In this document: one piece after another, positions 10,311-18,815 of the stretch | How positions within the stretch are numbered: the first letter of the stretch is position 1 | Layout of the letters: every line of letters starts with the position of its first letter | From: JAUVAV01 sp965371665 | GTDB lineage: Bacteria > Oederibacteriota > JAAXVQ01 > JAUVAV01 | Length of the DNA: 64,000 nucleotides | Assembly (NCBI GenBank): GCA_965371665.1 | Contig: CBDUZI010000002.1 | Coordinates: 1 to 64,000 of the forward strand | Direction of reading: 5' to 3' | The notes under the pieces: model-generated | What the model saw: the letters and a program-made list of their open reading frames with translations, nothing else | What the model was told of the DNA's origin: nothing | The model's database searches: none | Program-made: the position numbers and the translations under genes

Positions 10311-10480
10311 TCTCCGGGAACTTGTCGGACTTTAGTCATTCTCCCCCTTTTGTAAAGGGGGCAGGGGGGATTTAATCAATAAAACACCCGCTTTTATATG
10401 CAAAATCCCCCTTAATCCCCCTTTTTCAAAGGGGGAATCTCAAAAAAAATGTCTTTGCCGTTAAGTCCGACAGGCTCCCA
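10311..10480. repeat. Type B palindromic element between carA and carB
   Basis: Inverted TGTCGGACTT termini (10323-10332 and 10463-10472) enclose two hairpin arms rich in CCCCCTTTTGTAAAGGGGG and CCCCCTTTTTCAAAGGGGG. The interior motif GGGGGATTTAATCAATAAAA recurs near 30470 in a second copy. It separates carA from carB without coding potential and could form a strong RNA hairpin that modulates expression of the distal genes. Confidence 0.75.
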
Positions 10481-10493
10481 GATCGTGAATATA

Positions 10494-11600
10494 TTACCCG
10501 TGTTTTTTATGCTTCTCCATCATACTGGTAAAACGATCAAATAATCCGGCGGCATCATGGGGCCCGGGCGAGGCCTCGGGATGATACTGCACTGAAAAAA
10601 CCGGCGCTTCCTTATGGCGCAGGCCTTCCACAGTATTATCGCTCATGTTCAGATGAGTAATCTCAATTTCCTGGGGCAGGCTTTCCGCCTCCACGCAGAA
10701 TCCATGATTTTGAGAGGTAATACCCACCTGCCCGGTAGTCAGGTCCTTGACCGGATGATTTATTCCGCGATGGCCGAATTTCAGCTTAACCGTGCGGCCG
10801 CCCAAAGCCAAACCTATAATCTGATGACCCAGACAGATACCGAATATCGGGATTTTCCCTATGAGTTTCCGTAATGTCTCCACAACATATGAAACCGGCG
10901 CCGGGTCACCCGGCCCATTAGAAACCATAATACCGTCAGGATGTCCGGACAATATTTCCCCGGCTGCGGTATGCGCCGGAACGACTCTCACGCTGCAATT
11001 GCGCAAGGTTAATTCCCGGAAGATATTGCTTTTAGCGCCGCAGTCAATCACGGTTACCTTGAAAACCGTCGGACGGGCCGGCTGCTTCGGATCATTAAAA
11101 TCGTAAGCTTGGGCACAGGTTACTTTTTTAACCAAATCCCGGCCTGCCATGTGCGGCGCGGCCTGGGCCTTTCTTTTTAAAGACTCAATAGACTCATCAT
11201 TGGTAGAAAGCACCCCGTTCATACTACCGGCTTCCCGGATATGCCGGGTCAAGGCCCGGGTATCCAGGCCTTCGATTCCGATAATCCCCTGCTTTTTCAA
11301 CCATGCTTCCAAAGAACCCTGCGAGCGAAAATTTGAAGGCCAACGGCAAAGTTCCCGGACTATAAAACCAGCCACCTGGATGCGATCCGACTCCATATCC
11401 TCGTCATTGACGCCATAGTTACCGATCAAAGGATAGGTCATATTGACGATCTGTCCGCAATAAGACGGGTCGGTCAATAATTCCTGATAACCGGACATAC
11501 CGGTATTGAATACTACCTCAGCCGCTGCCTCGCCTTCCGCACCAAAAGCCCGGCCGCTGAACACTCTGCCATCTGCAAGTACTAATAAGGCTTTCACCAT
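10494..11600 (-). CDS. carA: Carbamoyl-phosphate synthase, small subunit
   Basis: This 368-residue protein is the glutamine amidotransferase subunit that supplies ammonia to CarB. The N-terminal CPSase domain starts MVKALLVLADGRVFSG and includes EVVFNTGMSGYQELLTDPSY. The C-terminal class I amidotransferase has the nucleophile motif GICLGHQ and the His-Glu end QYHPEASPGP. The frame stays open 19 codons further upstream to 11657, but that extension runs into a palindromic repeat (from 11617) and does not resemble the family, so I start at ATG 11600, with GGAG just upstream. It heads the carA-carB-gltB-gltD block. Confidence 0.95.
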   Translation of the reverse strand: MVKALLVLADGRVFSGRAFGAEGEAAAEVVFNTGMSGYQELLTDPSYCGQIVNMTYPLIGNYGVNDEDMESDRIQVAGFIVRELCRWPSNFRSQGSLEAWLKKQGIIGIEGLDTRALTRHIREAGSMNGVLSTNDESIESLKRKAQAAPHMAGRDLVKKVTCAQAYDFNDPKQPARPTVFKVTVIDCGAKSNIFRELTLRNCSVRVVPAHTAAGEILSGHPDGIMVSNGPGDPAPVSYVVETLRKLIGKIPIFGICLGHQIIGLALGGRTVKLKFGHRGINHPVKDLTTGQVGITSQNHGFCVEAESLPQEIEITHLNMSDNTVEGLRHKEAPVFSVQYHPEASPGPHDAAGLFDRFTSMMEKHKKHG

Positions 11601-11616
11601 CTGCTCCGTTTTAGAT

Positions 11617-11803
11617 AGTATCGGTTGCGGAAAGACTGGTTCTGAAAAGGTTGTCATACCCGAAAGATCGTATCCCTGGACTAAACCATCCAGGACAGGC
11701 GGGTATCCCGTGCCTTTTAGGCCTCAGAAAATCAAAGCCGCTGGATTCCCGCTAAAGGCATGCGGGAATGACAACTTAAAAAATATCCTTTCCGCAACAG
11801 ACA
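11617..11803. repeat. MITE-like element, TIR family GTTGCGGAAAG, upstream of carA
   Basis: Terminal inverted repeats AGTATCGGTTGCGGAAAG (11617-11634) and CTTTCCGCAACAG (11788-11800) enclose a GTCATACCCG...CGGGAATGAC core. Related ends occur at 14355-14372, 24772/24916, 25889/25937 and 33165/33289. It sits right at the carA start and probably carries or displaces the carA promoter. Confidence 0.7.
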
Positions 11804-11895
11804 CAAGATAGTTTTTTCCACAAAATTTTTAATAATATAACATATAAAATCTTAAAATCAAGAGAATTACTGTTCCAATCTCATGCCGCTCCATG

Positions 11896-12100
11896 CTAGT
11901 GTAGTGTAACAGTAACGGCTTTACAATGATTGACTTTGTTGTATCTCCAGCGTTTTTTAATATTTACTTTTTTTGGCGTCATTCCGGCATGATTGTAGCC
12001 GGAATCCAGGAATTTGTTCTTTAAAAAGTTTTTTTCTGGACCCCGGCTACAATCACGCCGGGGTGACGTCTGTAAAGATATTACTGTTACACTACACTAG
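11896..12100. repeat. MITE-like element with perfect 20-base TIRs
   Basis: CTAGTGTAGTGTAACAGTAA at 11896-11915 is repeated exactly in inverted orientation at 12081-12100. The 205-base element contains no ORF of note. Its interior carries a GTCATTCCGGC...GCCGGAATCCAG arm and a CTGGACCCCGG...CCGGGGTGAC arm. Both ends begin with CTAG. It lies between the divergent carA and GlcD-like genes. Confidence 0.85.
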
Positions 12101-12129
12101 GATATCCGGCAGGAGAGGAGGCCGCGGCC

Positions 12130-13617
12130 TTGCTGATTAAAACCGATCCGGCTGTCATAACCGGGTATTTGGAAGATGCCTCAGGTTTCACCCAGGGATA
12201 TGGCGAACGCCTGGTAATTCCAGAGACCGAATCCGAGGTTGCTGAATATTTAAAGTCGGCCTCCCGAAAAAAAGAAAGCATCACCATAGTGGGAGGCCGT
12301 ACCGGAGTAACCGCGGGATGCCTTGCCCAGGGAGGCACCCTGCTTTCCCTGGAACGCCTGGATACTCTCAACAATATTGAACTCACTGGAGAAGGCGGCT
12401 GGGTAACGCTTGGCCCGGCGGTCCGGCTGGAAACCCTGATATCCGCGGCTAGCCAGGCCGGCCTGCTCTACGGCCCGGATCCCACGGAGAAAACCGGCAC
12501 GCTGGGCGGTAACGCGGCGACTAATGCCAGCGGCGGACGGAGTTTTAAATACGGCGCCACCCGCAAGCATGTGCTGGCTTTAACCGCCGTGCTTTCCACG
12601 GGTGAAATCCTGCGTCTGGAACGCGGCCAATCCCGGGCTTTCCAAGACCTCCTGAAATTTCCGCTATCCTCCGGCCGAACGCTGGAATGCCAACGCCCTT
12701 TGCTTCCCTCCCGGGAAGTGACAAAAAATGCGGCCGGATACTTCTCTGCGCCGGATATGGACCCGATTGATCTGTTAATCGGCATGGACGGCACTCTGGC
12801 AGTAATTACCTCCCTGAAACTTAAATTGATAACCGCGCCGGCAGGCAGTTTCACGCTAGCCGTCTTTTTTCCGGATATGCCGAGCGCGGTTGATTGCGCC
12901 GCGATTATTCGCCGCCTGGCCCTAGATTCCGCCTTCCGGTCCGACCTTGCCCCGGCCTCGCTGGAATTTTTGGATCAGCAGGCTCTGGATTTACTCCGGC
13001 CGGAATTCTCCAATATCCCTGATATCAGCCGGGCCGTATTATTGATGGAACAGGAGTATTCGCTCGGCAAGCAGGATGAGGCACTTTCACAATGGTCCCA
13101 ATTCCTGGATCAAAGAGGCGTGCCGGAAAACATGATCTGGTATGCTGAAACCGAACCGGATGTCCGACGTTTACAGGAATTTCGCCATGCTCTGCCTGAA
13201 GCCGTGAACCGTCTGGTAAAACAAAGCAAGTTCCCCAAAGTGGGAACCGATATGGCAGTGCCGGAGAAAGCTTTTCCCGAAATGCTTAATATTTATTGCC
13301 GCGGCCTGGAGCGTCTGGGACTGCAATCTTTAATTTTCGGGCATATGGGAGAATGCCATTTGCATGTTAATATTCTGCCCCGCCAGGCCTCGGAATTCCA
13401 GGCTGCCAAGGATCTCTATTTGCAGTTCGCCCGCGAAGCCGTGGCCCGCGGCGGCACGGTAAGCGCTGAGCACGGCATCGGTAAAATCAAGCACGCCTTT
13501 ATGGAAATCATGGTAGGAGAGCCGGGATTGCGGGAAATGGCGCGGGTCAAAAGAATCTTCGACCCGGCCGGCATTCTAAACCGCGGAAACATTTTCCCGG
13601 AAAAATACTTGGAATAA
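12130..13617 (+). CDS. FAD-linked oxidase, GlcD / D-lactate dehydrogenase type
   Basis: This 495-residue flavoprotein belongs to the GlcD/D-2-hydroxyacid dehydrogenase family, which oxidises glycolate, D-lactate or related hydroxyacids. The N-terminal PCMH-type FAD domain shows ITIVGGRTGVTAGC and GTLGGNAATNASGGRSFKYG. The C-terminal FAD-oxidase domain carries GHMGECHLHVNILP and SAEHGIGKIKHAFM, which hold the metal-binding and catalytic histidines. The start is TTG, supported by GGAGAGGAGG seven bases upstream. No GlcE or GlcF partner is adjacent, so the electron acceptor is unknown and the exact substrate cannot be read from sequence. A Cys-rich membrane protein follows after 24 bases and could be functionally linked. 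Confidence 0.88.
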   Translation: MLIKTDPAVITGYLEDASGFTQGYGERLVIPETESEVAEYLKSASRKKESITIVGGRTGVTAGCLAQGGTLLSLERLDTLNNIELTGEGGWVTLGPAVRLETLISAASQAGLLYGPDPTEKTGTLGGNAATNASGGRSFKYGATRKHVLALTAVLSTGEILRLERGQSRAFQDLLKFPLSSGRTLECQRPLLPSREVTKNAAGYFSAPDMDPIDLLIGMDGTLAVITSLKLKLITAPAGSFTLAVFFPDMPSAVDCAAIIRRLALDSAFRSDLAPASLEFLDQQALDLLRPEFSNIPDISRAVLLMEQEYSLGKQDEALSQWSQFLDQRGVPENMIWYAETEPDVRRLQEFRHALPEAVNRLVKQSKFPKVGTDMAVPEKAFPEMLNIYCRGLERLGLQSLIFGHMGECHLHVNILPRQASEFQAAKDLYLQFAREAVARGGTVSAEHGIGKIKHAFMEIMVGEPGLREMARVKRIFDPAGILNRGNIFPEKYLE

Positions 13618-13641
13618 ACCCGGAAGACTTAGGAATACTAT

Positions 13642-14196
13642 ATGTGTCCTGATCAGGTGAAAAAACAAATCTTTGAAAACTATCCGGCCGGGATGGTGCT
13701 GGCGGCCAATTTGCTGTCCGCAATCATTTATAGCTTAGGTGCTGCGATCATATCGCAAATCAGTTTGTGGGCTATATTGTTATATCTGGCTTTTGGTTTG
13801 TTCCTGGAATTCAAGTTAATGGCCACCGGCTGTGTGGGTTGTCACTACTTTGGCAGGCTGTGCTTTTCCGGAAAAGGTGTTGTCAGTTCCTGGTTTTTCA
13901 AACCCGGGGACCCGAACAAATTCACCGCAAGAGAAATCAGCTGGCTGACTTTGCTGCCGGACATGCTGGTGGTATTCATTCCGGCTGCTATTGGCATTTT
14001 CTTCATGCTCCGGGAATTTAAGTGGAGCATGTTAATATTGGTGGTTGGGTTACTGATCGCGGCTTTTCCCGGACAAGGATTCATCCGGGGTGCTTTGGCC
14101 TGCTGCCACTGCCAACAGCGCAGGCTGGGCTGCCCGGCGGAAAAATTGTTTCAAAAATCGCAGGGGCAAACACATAACCCCTGTAAGGGAAGCTAA
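13642..14196 (+). CDS. Cys-rich multi-pass membrane protein, unknown function
   Basis: This 184-residue protein has four likely membrane segments (about residues 18-38, 40-58, 104-124 and 131-150). Cysteine motifs flank them: ATGCVGCHYFGRLC (about 61-74) and ACCHCQQRRLGCP (about 153-165). The arrangement suggests metal or redox-centre binding at the membrane, or structural zinc sites, but I do not recognise a named family. The start ATG is 24 bases after the GlcD-like stop on the same strand, so co-transcription is likely. A membrane redox partner for that flavoenzyme is a possible but untested role. Confidence 0.75.
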   Translation: MCPDQVKKQIFENYPAGMVLAANLLSAIIYSLGAAIISQISLWAILLYLAFGLFLEFKLMATGCVGCHYFGRLCFSGKGVVSSWFFKPGDPNKFTAREISWLTLLPDMLVVFIPAAIGIFFMLREFKWSMLILVVGLLIAAFPGQGFIRGALACCHCQQRRLGCPAEKLFQKSQGQTHNPCKGS

Positions 14197-14252
14197 CTGT
14201 AACCAGAGGGAGTGTCACCAAAAGCCGTTTTTCAGAGAATTCCCCCGTTATT

Positions 14253-14372
14253 GTCATTCCGAGCGAAGCGAGGAATCTCCCGGAGCCCTGATAATTCAGG
14301 CGTTTTCTTGGAGATTCCTCGCTCCGCTCGGAATGACAAATCTAAGAAAACATGCTTCCGCAACAGATACTA
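14253..14372. repeat. Palindromic GTCATTCC element with one TIR end
   Basis: Arms GTCATTCCGAGCGAAGCGAG and CTCGCTCCGCTCGGAATGAC (14253-14337) form a long imperfect hairpin. The right flank carries CTTCCGCAACAGATACTA (14355-14372), the terminal repeat of the GTTGCGGAAAG family. The left terminal repeat is not visible. Confidence 0.75.
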
Positions 14373-14534
14373 ACTAAGCCTTGACTGACATGTTACAAAT
14401 TTAGGTTTTAGGGTATTGACCCTGAATCCTAAGAAGAAAAGTATAAAGTCAATTTCAAGGTATAATTATCATAGTTTTCCAAGAAATGAGCTTTCACCCG
14501 AATGGTGAAAAATGAATTGAGAAGTTAGAATATT

Positions 14535-14811
14535 TGCACCCCGAAGGGGTGAAACATACCAGCCCAGGGCAGCGCCCTGGGAATATGGGCACCCAGTATG
14601 TTTTAGCCCTGAAAGGGCGAAACATAGTTAATCATTTTTGAATATAATTGCCAGAGATATTGCTCATCATAATCAACGTTATATTTTTTAAGTAAATCAA
14701 TGTGCTGACCTTAATATGTTTCGCCCTTTCAGGGCTTGATGGGGTGGTGGTGTCTATAACCCAGAGCGTTGCTCTGGGCTATTATGTGCCACCCCGTTGG
14801 GGTGCCCTTTT
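14535..14811. repeat. Large inverted repeat of GAAAGGGCGAAACAT-type hairpins
   Basis: Two clusters are arranged head to head. The left (14535-14626) reads CCCCGAAGGGG, CCCAGGGCAGCGCCCTGGG, then GCCCTGAAAGGGCGAAACAT. The right (14713-14811) reads ATGTTTCGCCCTTTCAGGGC, CCCAGAGCGTTGCTCTGGG, then ACCCCGTTGGGGT. Each cluster holds three hairpins in mirrored order, separated by about 86 AT-rich bases. No gene is visible in 14197-14950 apart from these repeats. Confidence 0.75.
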
Positions 14812-14898
14812 TTAAGCCATCCAGCGCCGGAGGTTTCTCTAAGATGATACCAAATTACGGGAAACAGCATAATGATTTCTTATTTAGGAGTTGGGGTA

Positions 14899-14927
14899 TT
14901 GACAACAAAGTAATTTTAATCAATACT
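14899..14927 (+). promoter_or_regulatory. Candidate sigma-70-type promoter
   Basis: TTGACA (14899-14904) is followed after 17 bases by AATACT (14922-14927). The element lies 35 bases before the small ORF at 14962. Confidence 0.4.
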
Positions 14928-14961
14928 TTAAAGTAAGCATTAATTAAATGGAGTGAAAAAA

Positions 14962-15138
14962 ATGATAAAGGTGAATGTAGTAAAAAGTATTTGTACAGGA
15001 GCATCTACGCTATCAATATATCCTATTCACATAGTTAAGCGAGAAGAAATTAAATTAAATATGCCAAGTATTGAAAAAAGCTGGAAGCTAGTTGGAAAAC
15101 ATCTTAATCAAGCCATTACAACTCATAAACGCGATTAA
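14962..15138 (+). CDS. Small hypothetical protein in AT-rich accessory DNA
   Basis: This 58-residue basic protein begins MIKVNVVKSICTG and ends TTHKRD. A GGAG lies eight bases before the ATG and a TTGACA-17-AATACT promoter lies just upstream, both of which favour a real gene. An in-frame GTG at 14953 lies within the Shine-Dalgarno region and is a less likely start. I do not recognise the family. The codon use is much more AT-rich than the housekeeping genes, consistent with acquired DNA. It sits convergent to the HTH-HEPN gene, whose stop is 57 bases away. Confidence 0.45.
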   Translation: MIKVNVVKSICTGASTLSIYPIHIVKREEIKLNMPSIEKSWKLVGKHLNQAITTHKRD

Positions 15139-15194
15139 TGACTGAACCTCAAAAAAACAAACTGGGCTGTCCCCGATCACTATTTGTCATTTAA

Positions 15195-16073
15195 TTAAAA
15201 TGCGCTTAATTTCTCAAGTTCTTCAAGCCCACATTCTGAAGAATATTTATCAAATGCGATAGCTTTTTTCAAGGCGTGTTTTAAGTCTTGGACATCCCCC
15301 TTCATTGATAGGCTAATTTCCCCTAACTCGTCACCGAAACAAGCTTTGTACATTATATTACACGCTTTCTCAATATCATCCAGAAACAACCTCTCCGCGT
15401 CCTTTTCAAACTGTCCCAACTCTTCCCCTGCCGAAAAGATTTCCTTATCATGGTGGGCTATTATTTTATTTCTTGCCAAAACCACTTTCTCTCTAAATTT
15501 CGATATCCCAGCATTTAAATCCCCTAATTTTTTTTTATCTTCTTTCGACCAGATTATATTTAAAATAAGATTTTCAAATGTCATATTTTCTTTTCCCGCG
15601 CTCCCTGCAGGATCTGTCATTGCGCAGAATTTTAATATAAGATACTCATGAATAATATGTCTAAGATCGTGGAAAAAATTAATGGCGACTTCTCTCATTA
15701 ACTTCTCTGGATTTTTATTTTCGTACAATTCTATAAATATATAGTGAACAGACTTAACCCAAATAAAATCATCCAGAAATCGCTTGACCATTTCTTTAGC
15801 TTTTTTGTCAGAAAAGATTGTTTTCGTAACATTGGGTATTTTATTTTGAAGCCTGTTGAGCGCGCCCTCCCGTGCATTTTTTTGCCATTGGCGCAGTGTT
15901 TTTGCCGTGACTCCCAGTTCGCGGGAGAGATTTTCCAGGCTATCGCCGCAGTTCAACCGCTGCACAGCTTTGAACTTTTGCCGAGCACTAAATTTCTCGT
16001 CGTCTGATTGCCCATCTTGAGGCTTAGCCAGTTCTGCCGGACTGTTTGTACGGCAATTCGCTTTCTTGCTCAT
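15195..16073 (-). CDS. HTH plus HEPN (AbiU2-like) fusion protein
   Basis: This 292-residue protein joins two parts. Residues about 28-75 (KFKAVQRLNCGDSLENLSRELGVTAKTLRQWQKN) match the helix-turn-helix of IS3-type transposase OrfA. The C-terminal two thirds is helical and contains VVLARNKIIAHHDKE (about 198-212), an R-x5-H motif typical of HEPN nucleases and close in context to the AbiU2 abortive-infection family. The combination suggests a DNA-binding, self-regulated RNase toxin or defence protein; this is inference. The start has AGGAGG seven bases upstream. A palindrome containing a TATAAT lies 22 bases upstream of the start. There is no obvious antitoxin neighbour. The gene is AT-rich relative to its surroundings. 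Confidence 0.7.
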   Translation of the reverse strand: MSKKANCRTNSPAELAKPQDGQSDDEKFSARQKFKAVQRLNCGDSLENLSRELGVTAKTLRQWQKNAREGALNRLQNKIPNVTKTIFSDKKAKEMVKRFLDDFIWVKSVHYIFIELYENKNPEKLMREVAINFFHDLRHIIHEYLILKFCAMTDPAGSAGKENMTFENLILNIIWSKEDKKKLGDLNAGISKFREKVVLARNKIIAHHDKEIFSAGEELGQFEKDAERLFLDDIEKACNIMYKACFGDELGEISLSMKGDVQDLKHALKKAIAFDKYSSECGLEELEKLSAF

Positions 16074-16094
16074 CGGAAACCTCCTGGTTTATGT

Positions 16095-16107
16095 GGGTAT
16101 TATACCC
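16095..16107 (-). promoter_or_regulatory. Palindromic -10 element, candidate operator
   Basis: On the minus strand GGGTATAATACCC is a perfect palindrome around its centre and contains a consensus TATAAT (16099-16104). It lies 22 bases before the HTH-HEPN start. No good -35 is visible at the right spacing. A regulator bound here would block the promoter; the N-terminal HTH of the downstream product is the obvious candidate. Confidence 0.5.
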
Positions 16108-16308
16108 CTTCTGGAGTGCCCAGAGTAATTGTATCCCGCTGGAGGATCAGAATCCCGTCTTATTTTTTTGTTTAATGTTAATGTTTTAAGGGTCAGTTTC
16201 TTACAAAATACAGCTTCCGAGAATCCATGTCCTTAAAAAATAATCGTTTCACCATAATTTAGTATTTCCGATCTGTAAAAAGAGTATTTTTTTCCTTACT
16301 CAATAAAA

Positions 16309-16336
16309 CTAAAATAATAATAACTTATTATTTTAG
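16309..16336. repeat. AT-rich perfect hairpin in a gene-free region
   Basis: CTAAAATAATAA and TTATTATTTTAG form a 12-base perfect stem with a TAAC loop. The gap 16108-16640 holds no credible gene; an ORF on its minus strand running into pncA looks like chance. The sequence just before pncA (16590-16625) resembles that just after the Cys-rich membrane gene (14172-14210). Confidence 0.55.
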
Positions 16337-16640
16337 CGGACCCAACTTATTTAAGTAGTTTTAATATTCATGCTTTATTACTTGTCTGATATACGTCAAA
16401 AGATAAACATAGTGAGACCAGGACAAAGAGAAATATTTATTGCTCGCGGCAGGGTCAAATTTCGACGACAGTGTCGACGAAAAAAGAAGAGAAATATTCG
16501 TAACATTTTGACATGCGAGCACTGCTGAGCTAAGAAGCAAATTCCTACCTGGCATCCCGGCTTGACTTTCATTTCCAAAAGGCGGAAAATACATAAACCC
16601 TGTTAAGGGAAGCAAACCATAATCAAAGGAGATACCCGCC

Positions 16641-17222
16641 ATGCCGCTCACGATTACTTCCTCAGATGCTTTGATTGTCGTAGATATGCAGAATGATTTT
16701 ATGCCGGGCGGCACGCTCGCGGTTTCCGGAGGGGATGAGGTTATCCCCCTGATTAATCGTCTGCTGGCCGTTTTTCCCACCCGGGTCTTTACGCGGGATT
16801 GGCACCCCTTAGACCATACCAGCTTTGCGGTTTCCCCGGCTTTTAAGGATGGTTCCTGGCCGGCTCATTGCGTGCAGGAAACCCGGGGCGCGGAATTCCA
16901 TCCGGACCTGGAAAGCGGTTCCGCCGATAAAATCGTCAGCAAGGCAGACAGGCCGGATAAGGAGGCCTACTCCGGATTTGTGGATACGGATTTGGCCCCG
17001 TGGCTTAAGCAGCGTAATATTCAGCGGGTTTTCGTTACCGGAGTGGCTATGGAGTACTGCGTGAAAGCTACTGCCCTGGATGCGCTGCGCGCCGGATTCG
17101 AGGTCTGGCTGATTCAGGACGCGGTGCGCGGCGTGAATCAGCCTCCTGGCAGCGGAGAAAAAACCGTGCAGGCTATGCAGGCGGCCGGTGTAAACCTCAC
17201 CTCCAGCCGGGAACTGATTTAA
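16641..17222 (+). CDS. pncA: Nicotinamidase
   Basis: This 193-residue isochorismatase-fold hydrolase converts nicotinamide to nicotinate in the NAD salvage pathway. The catalytic triad is visible as D15 (VVDMQNDF), K101 (VSKADRPDKEAYSGF) and C140 (TGVAMEYCVKATALDA). The metal ligands D53, H55 and H76 lie in TRDWHPLDHTSF and WPAHCVQ. A cis-peptide region VAMEYC is typical. The start is backed by AAGGAG about ten bases upstream. pncB follows two bases after the stop, so both salvage steps are encoded in one operon. Confidence 0.95.
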   Translation: MPLTITSSDALIVVDMQNDFMPGGTLAVSGGDEVIPLINRLLAVFPTRVFTRDWHPLDHTSFAVSPAFKDGSWPAHCVQETRGAEFHPDLESGSADKIVSKADRPDKEAYSGFVDTDLAPWLKQRNIQRVFVTGVAMEYCVKATALDALRAGFEVWLIQDAVRGVNQPPGSGEKTVQAMQAAGVNLTSSRELI

Positions 17223-17224
17223 TC

Positions 17225-18676
17225 ATGCCTGCTTCTTCCACTTCGCAACATTGGCTGCACCGGCAAGACATGGCCTTGATGACGGATTTCTACCAGTTGA
17301 CCATGCTGGCCGGTTATTTAAAACACGGTTTAGCCGAACACCGGGTATCTTTTGAATATTTCTTCCGCACCTTGCCTCCGCATACTGGTTTTGTACTGAC
17401 CGCCGGACTGGAACAATTTATGGATTACCTGGAAAATTTCCGTTTTTCACCCCCGGATCTGGAATACCTGGAAAGTCTCCGGATCTTTGACCAGGCCACT
17501 CTGGACTATCTGGCCAAGTTCCGGCCCGCGGTGGAAATCATGGCCTTGCCCGAGGGAACGCCGGTTTTTCCCCATGAACCCATTATCCGGGTTACCGGCC
17601 CGCTGGGGCACGCGCAATTAGTGGAAACCTTTCTGCTCAACGCTTTAAATTACCAATCCCTCATTGCGACCAAGACCGCCCGCATATGCCAGGCCGCCCA
17701 GGGCGACCCCGTACTCGAATTCGGACTGCGCCGGGCCCAGGGACCGGATGGCGGGCTGACCGGCAGCCGGGCGGCTTATATCGGCGGAGCCGTGGCTACC
17801 AGTAATGTCCTGGCCGGACGGCTCTTCAATATTCCGGTCCGGGGCACGCATGCCCATTCCTGGGTCATGAGCTTCCCTAATGAAAAGGAGTCTTTTGAAG
17901 CCTTTGCCGATACTTTCCCCCGCGGATGCGCTCTGCTGGTGGATACTTACGACACGCTGCGCAGCGGAGTGCCAAATGCCATAGAAGTATTCAAAGCCCG
18001 GCCGCATATTCCACCGGCCATCCGGATTGACTCCGGAGACCTGGCAAAACTCTCCAAAGCCGCGCATAGTAAATTCTTAGAAGCCGGAATGCCGCAAGTG
18101 GCCATTATCGGGACCAATGATCTGGATGAAGATTTGATTGCGGATCTAAAGCGCCAGGGCGCTAAAATCAACATGTGGGCTGTGGGCACTCATTTGATAA
18201 CTTCCAAGGATCATCCGGCCCTGGATGGCGTGTATAAACTAGTGGCCATTGAAAGAAACGGTTCCTGGAGTCCCCGCATCAAGCTGACCGGAAATCCCGA
18301 AAAAACCACGGATCCGGGGCTGAAACGTCCCCTACGCTGCTATAATGAAAAGCATCAACCTTTGGGGGATGTTATGATTTTCGAGGAAGAACCCCTGCCG
18401 CAAGGGCCTGAGCTTTTGGCCGCGGACCGCCGGTACTTACATCAGAAGCGCACTATTACCGGAGTGGCTTACGTGGAGGATTTGCTGCAGCCTGTGATCC
18501 GGCCGGGAGAAAATACTGCCTCCCGCCCCGCGCTATCGGATATCCGCAATTACGCCCGGCAAAAGCTGGCGGAATTCCCTGAAGAATACCTGCGCCTGCG
18601 AAATCCTGAAATTTATTGGCTGGGACTCTCTCCGGAACTGGCGCGGATCAAGGAAAAGATGCTCTCCGGCCCCTAA
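17225..18676 (+). CDS. pncB: Nicotinate phosphoribosyltransferase
   Basis: This 483-residue enzyme joins nicotinate to PRPP to give nicotinate mononucleotide, the step after PncA. The family start MALMTDFYQLTMLAGYLKHG is clear, followed by FEYFFRTLPPHTGFVLTAGLEQ. The active-site segment GTHAHSWVMSFPNEKESFEAF holds the conserved histidine. AIRIDSGDLAKLSKAAHS and IIGTNDLDEDLI form the phosphoribosyl-binding part of the barrel. It matches the longer NAPRTase branch common in Gram-positives and many candidate phyla. It is coupled to pncA with a two-base gap. Confidence 0.95.
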   Translation: MPASSTSQHWLHRQDMALMTDFYQLTMLAGYLKHGLAEHRVSFEYFFRTLPPHTGFVLTAGLEQFMDYLENFRFSPPDLEYLESLRIFDQATLDYLAKFRPAVEIMALPEGTPVFPHEPIIRVTGPLGHAQLVETFLLNALNYQSLIATKTARICQAAQGDPVLEFGLRRAQGPDGGLTGSRAAYIGGAVATSNVLAGRLFNIPVRGTHAHSWVMSFPNEKESFEAFADTFPRGCALLVDTYDTLRSGVPNAIEVFKARPHIPPAIRIDSGDLAKLSKAAHSKFLEAGMPQVAIIGTNDLDEDLIADLKRQGAKINMWAVGTHLITSKDHPALDGVYKLVAIERNGSWSPRIKLTGNPEKTTDPGLKRPLRCYNEKHQPLGDVMIFEEEPLPQGPELLAADRRYLHQKRTITGVAYVEDLLQPVIRPGENTASRPALSDIRNYARQKLAEFPEEYLRLRNPEIYWLGLSPELARIKEKMLSGP

Positions 18677-18703
18677 GGGGACGCCGTACGGCAGCGGTCT
18701 TGC

Positions 18704-18732
18704 GTAGGGAACGGTTTAAAACCGTTCCCTAC
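18704..18732. repeat. REP-like palindrome, copy 1
   Basis: A 29-base near-perfect palindrome starts GTAGGGAACGG and ends CCGTTCCCTAC. An identical copy lies at 19084-19112 inside the RAYT remnant. Such palindromes are the usual substrates of RAYT transposases. Confidence 0.8.
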
Positions 18733-18815
18733 AACATCGGCATTGAACCCCCGTCGACGCTCCGCCTCAGCGCGGACTATATATGTCCATCCAATATCCC
18801 GGGCGTATTTCCGCT

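Noticed and set aside
10330..10440. Intrinsic terminator between carA and carB
   Set aside because: The hairpins lack a following T-run in the right place and belong to a dispersed repeat.
16361..16780. Minus-strand ORF of 139 codons before and inside pncA
   Set aside because: It overlaps the conserved pncA start and has no recognisable domain or ribosome site.
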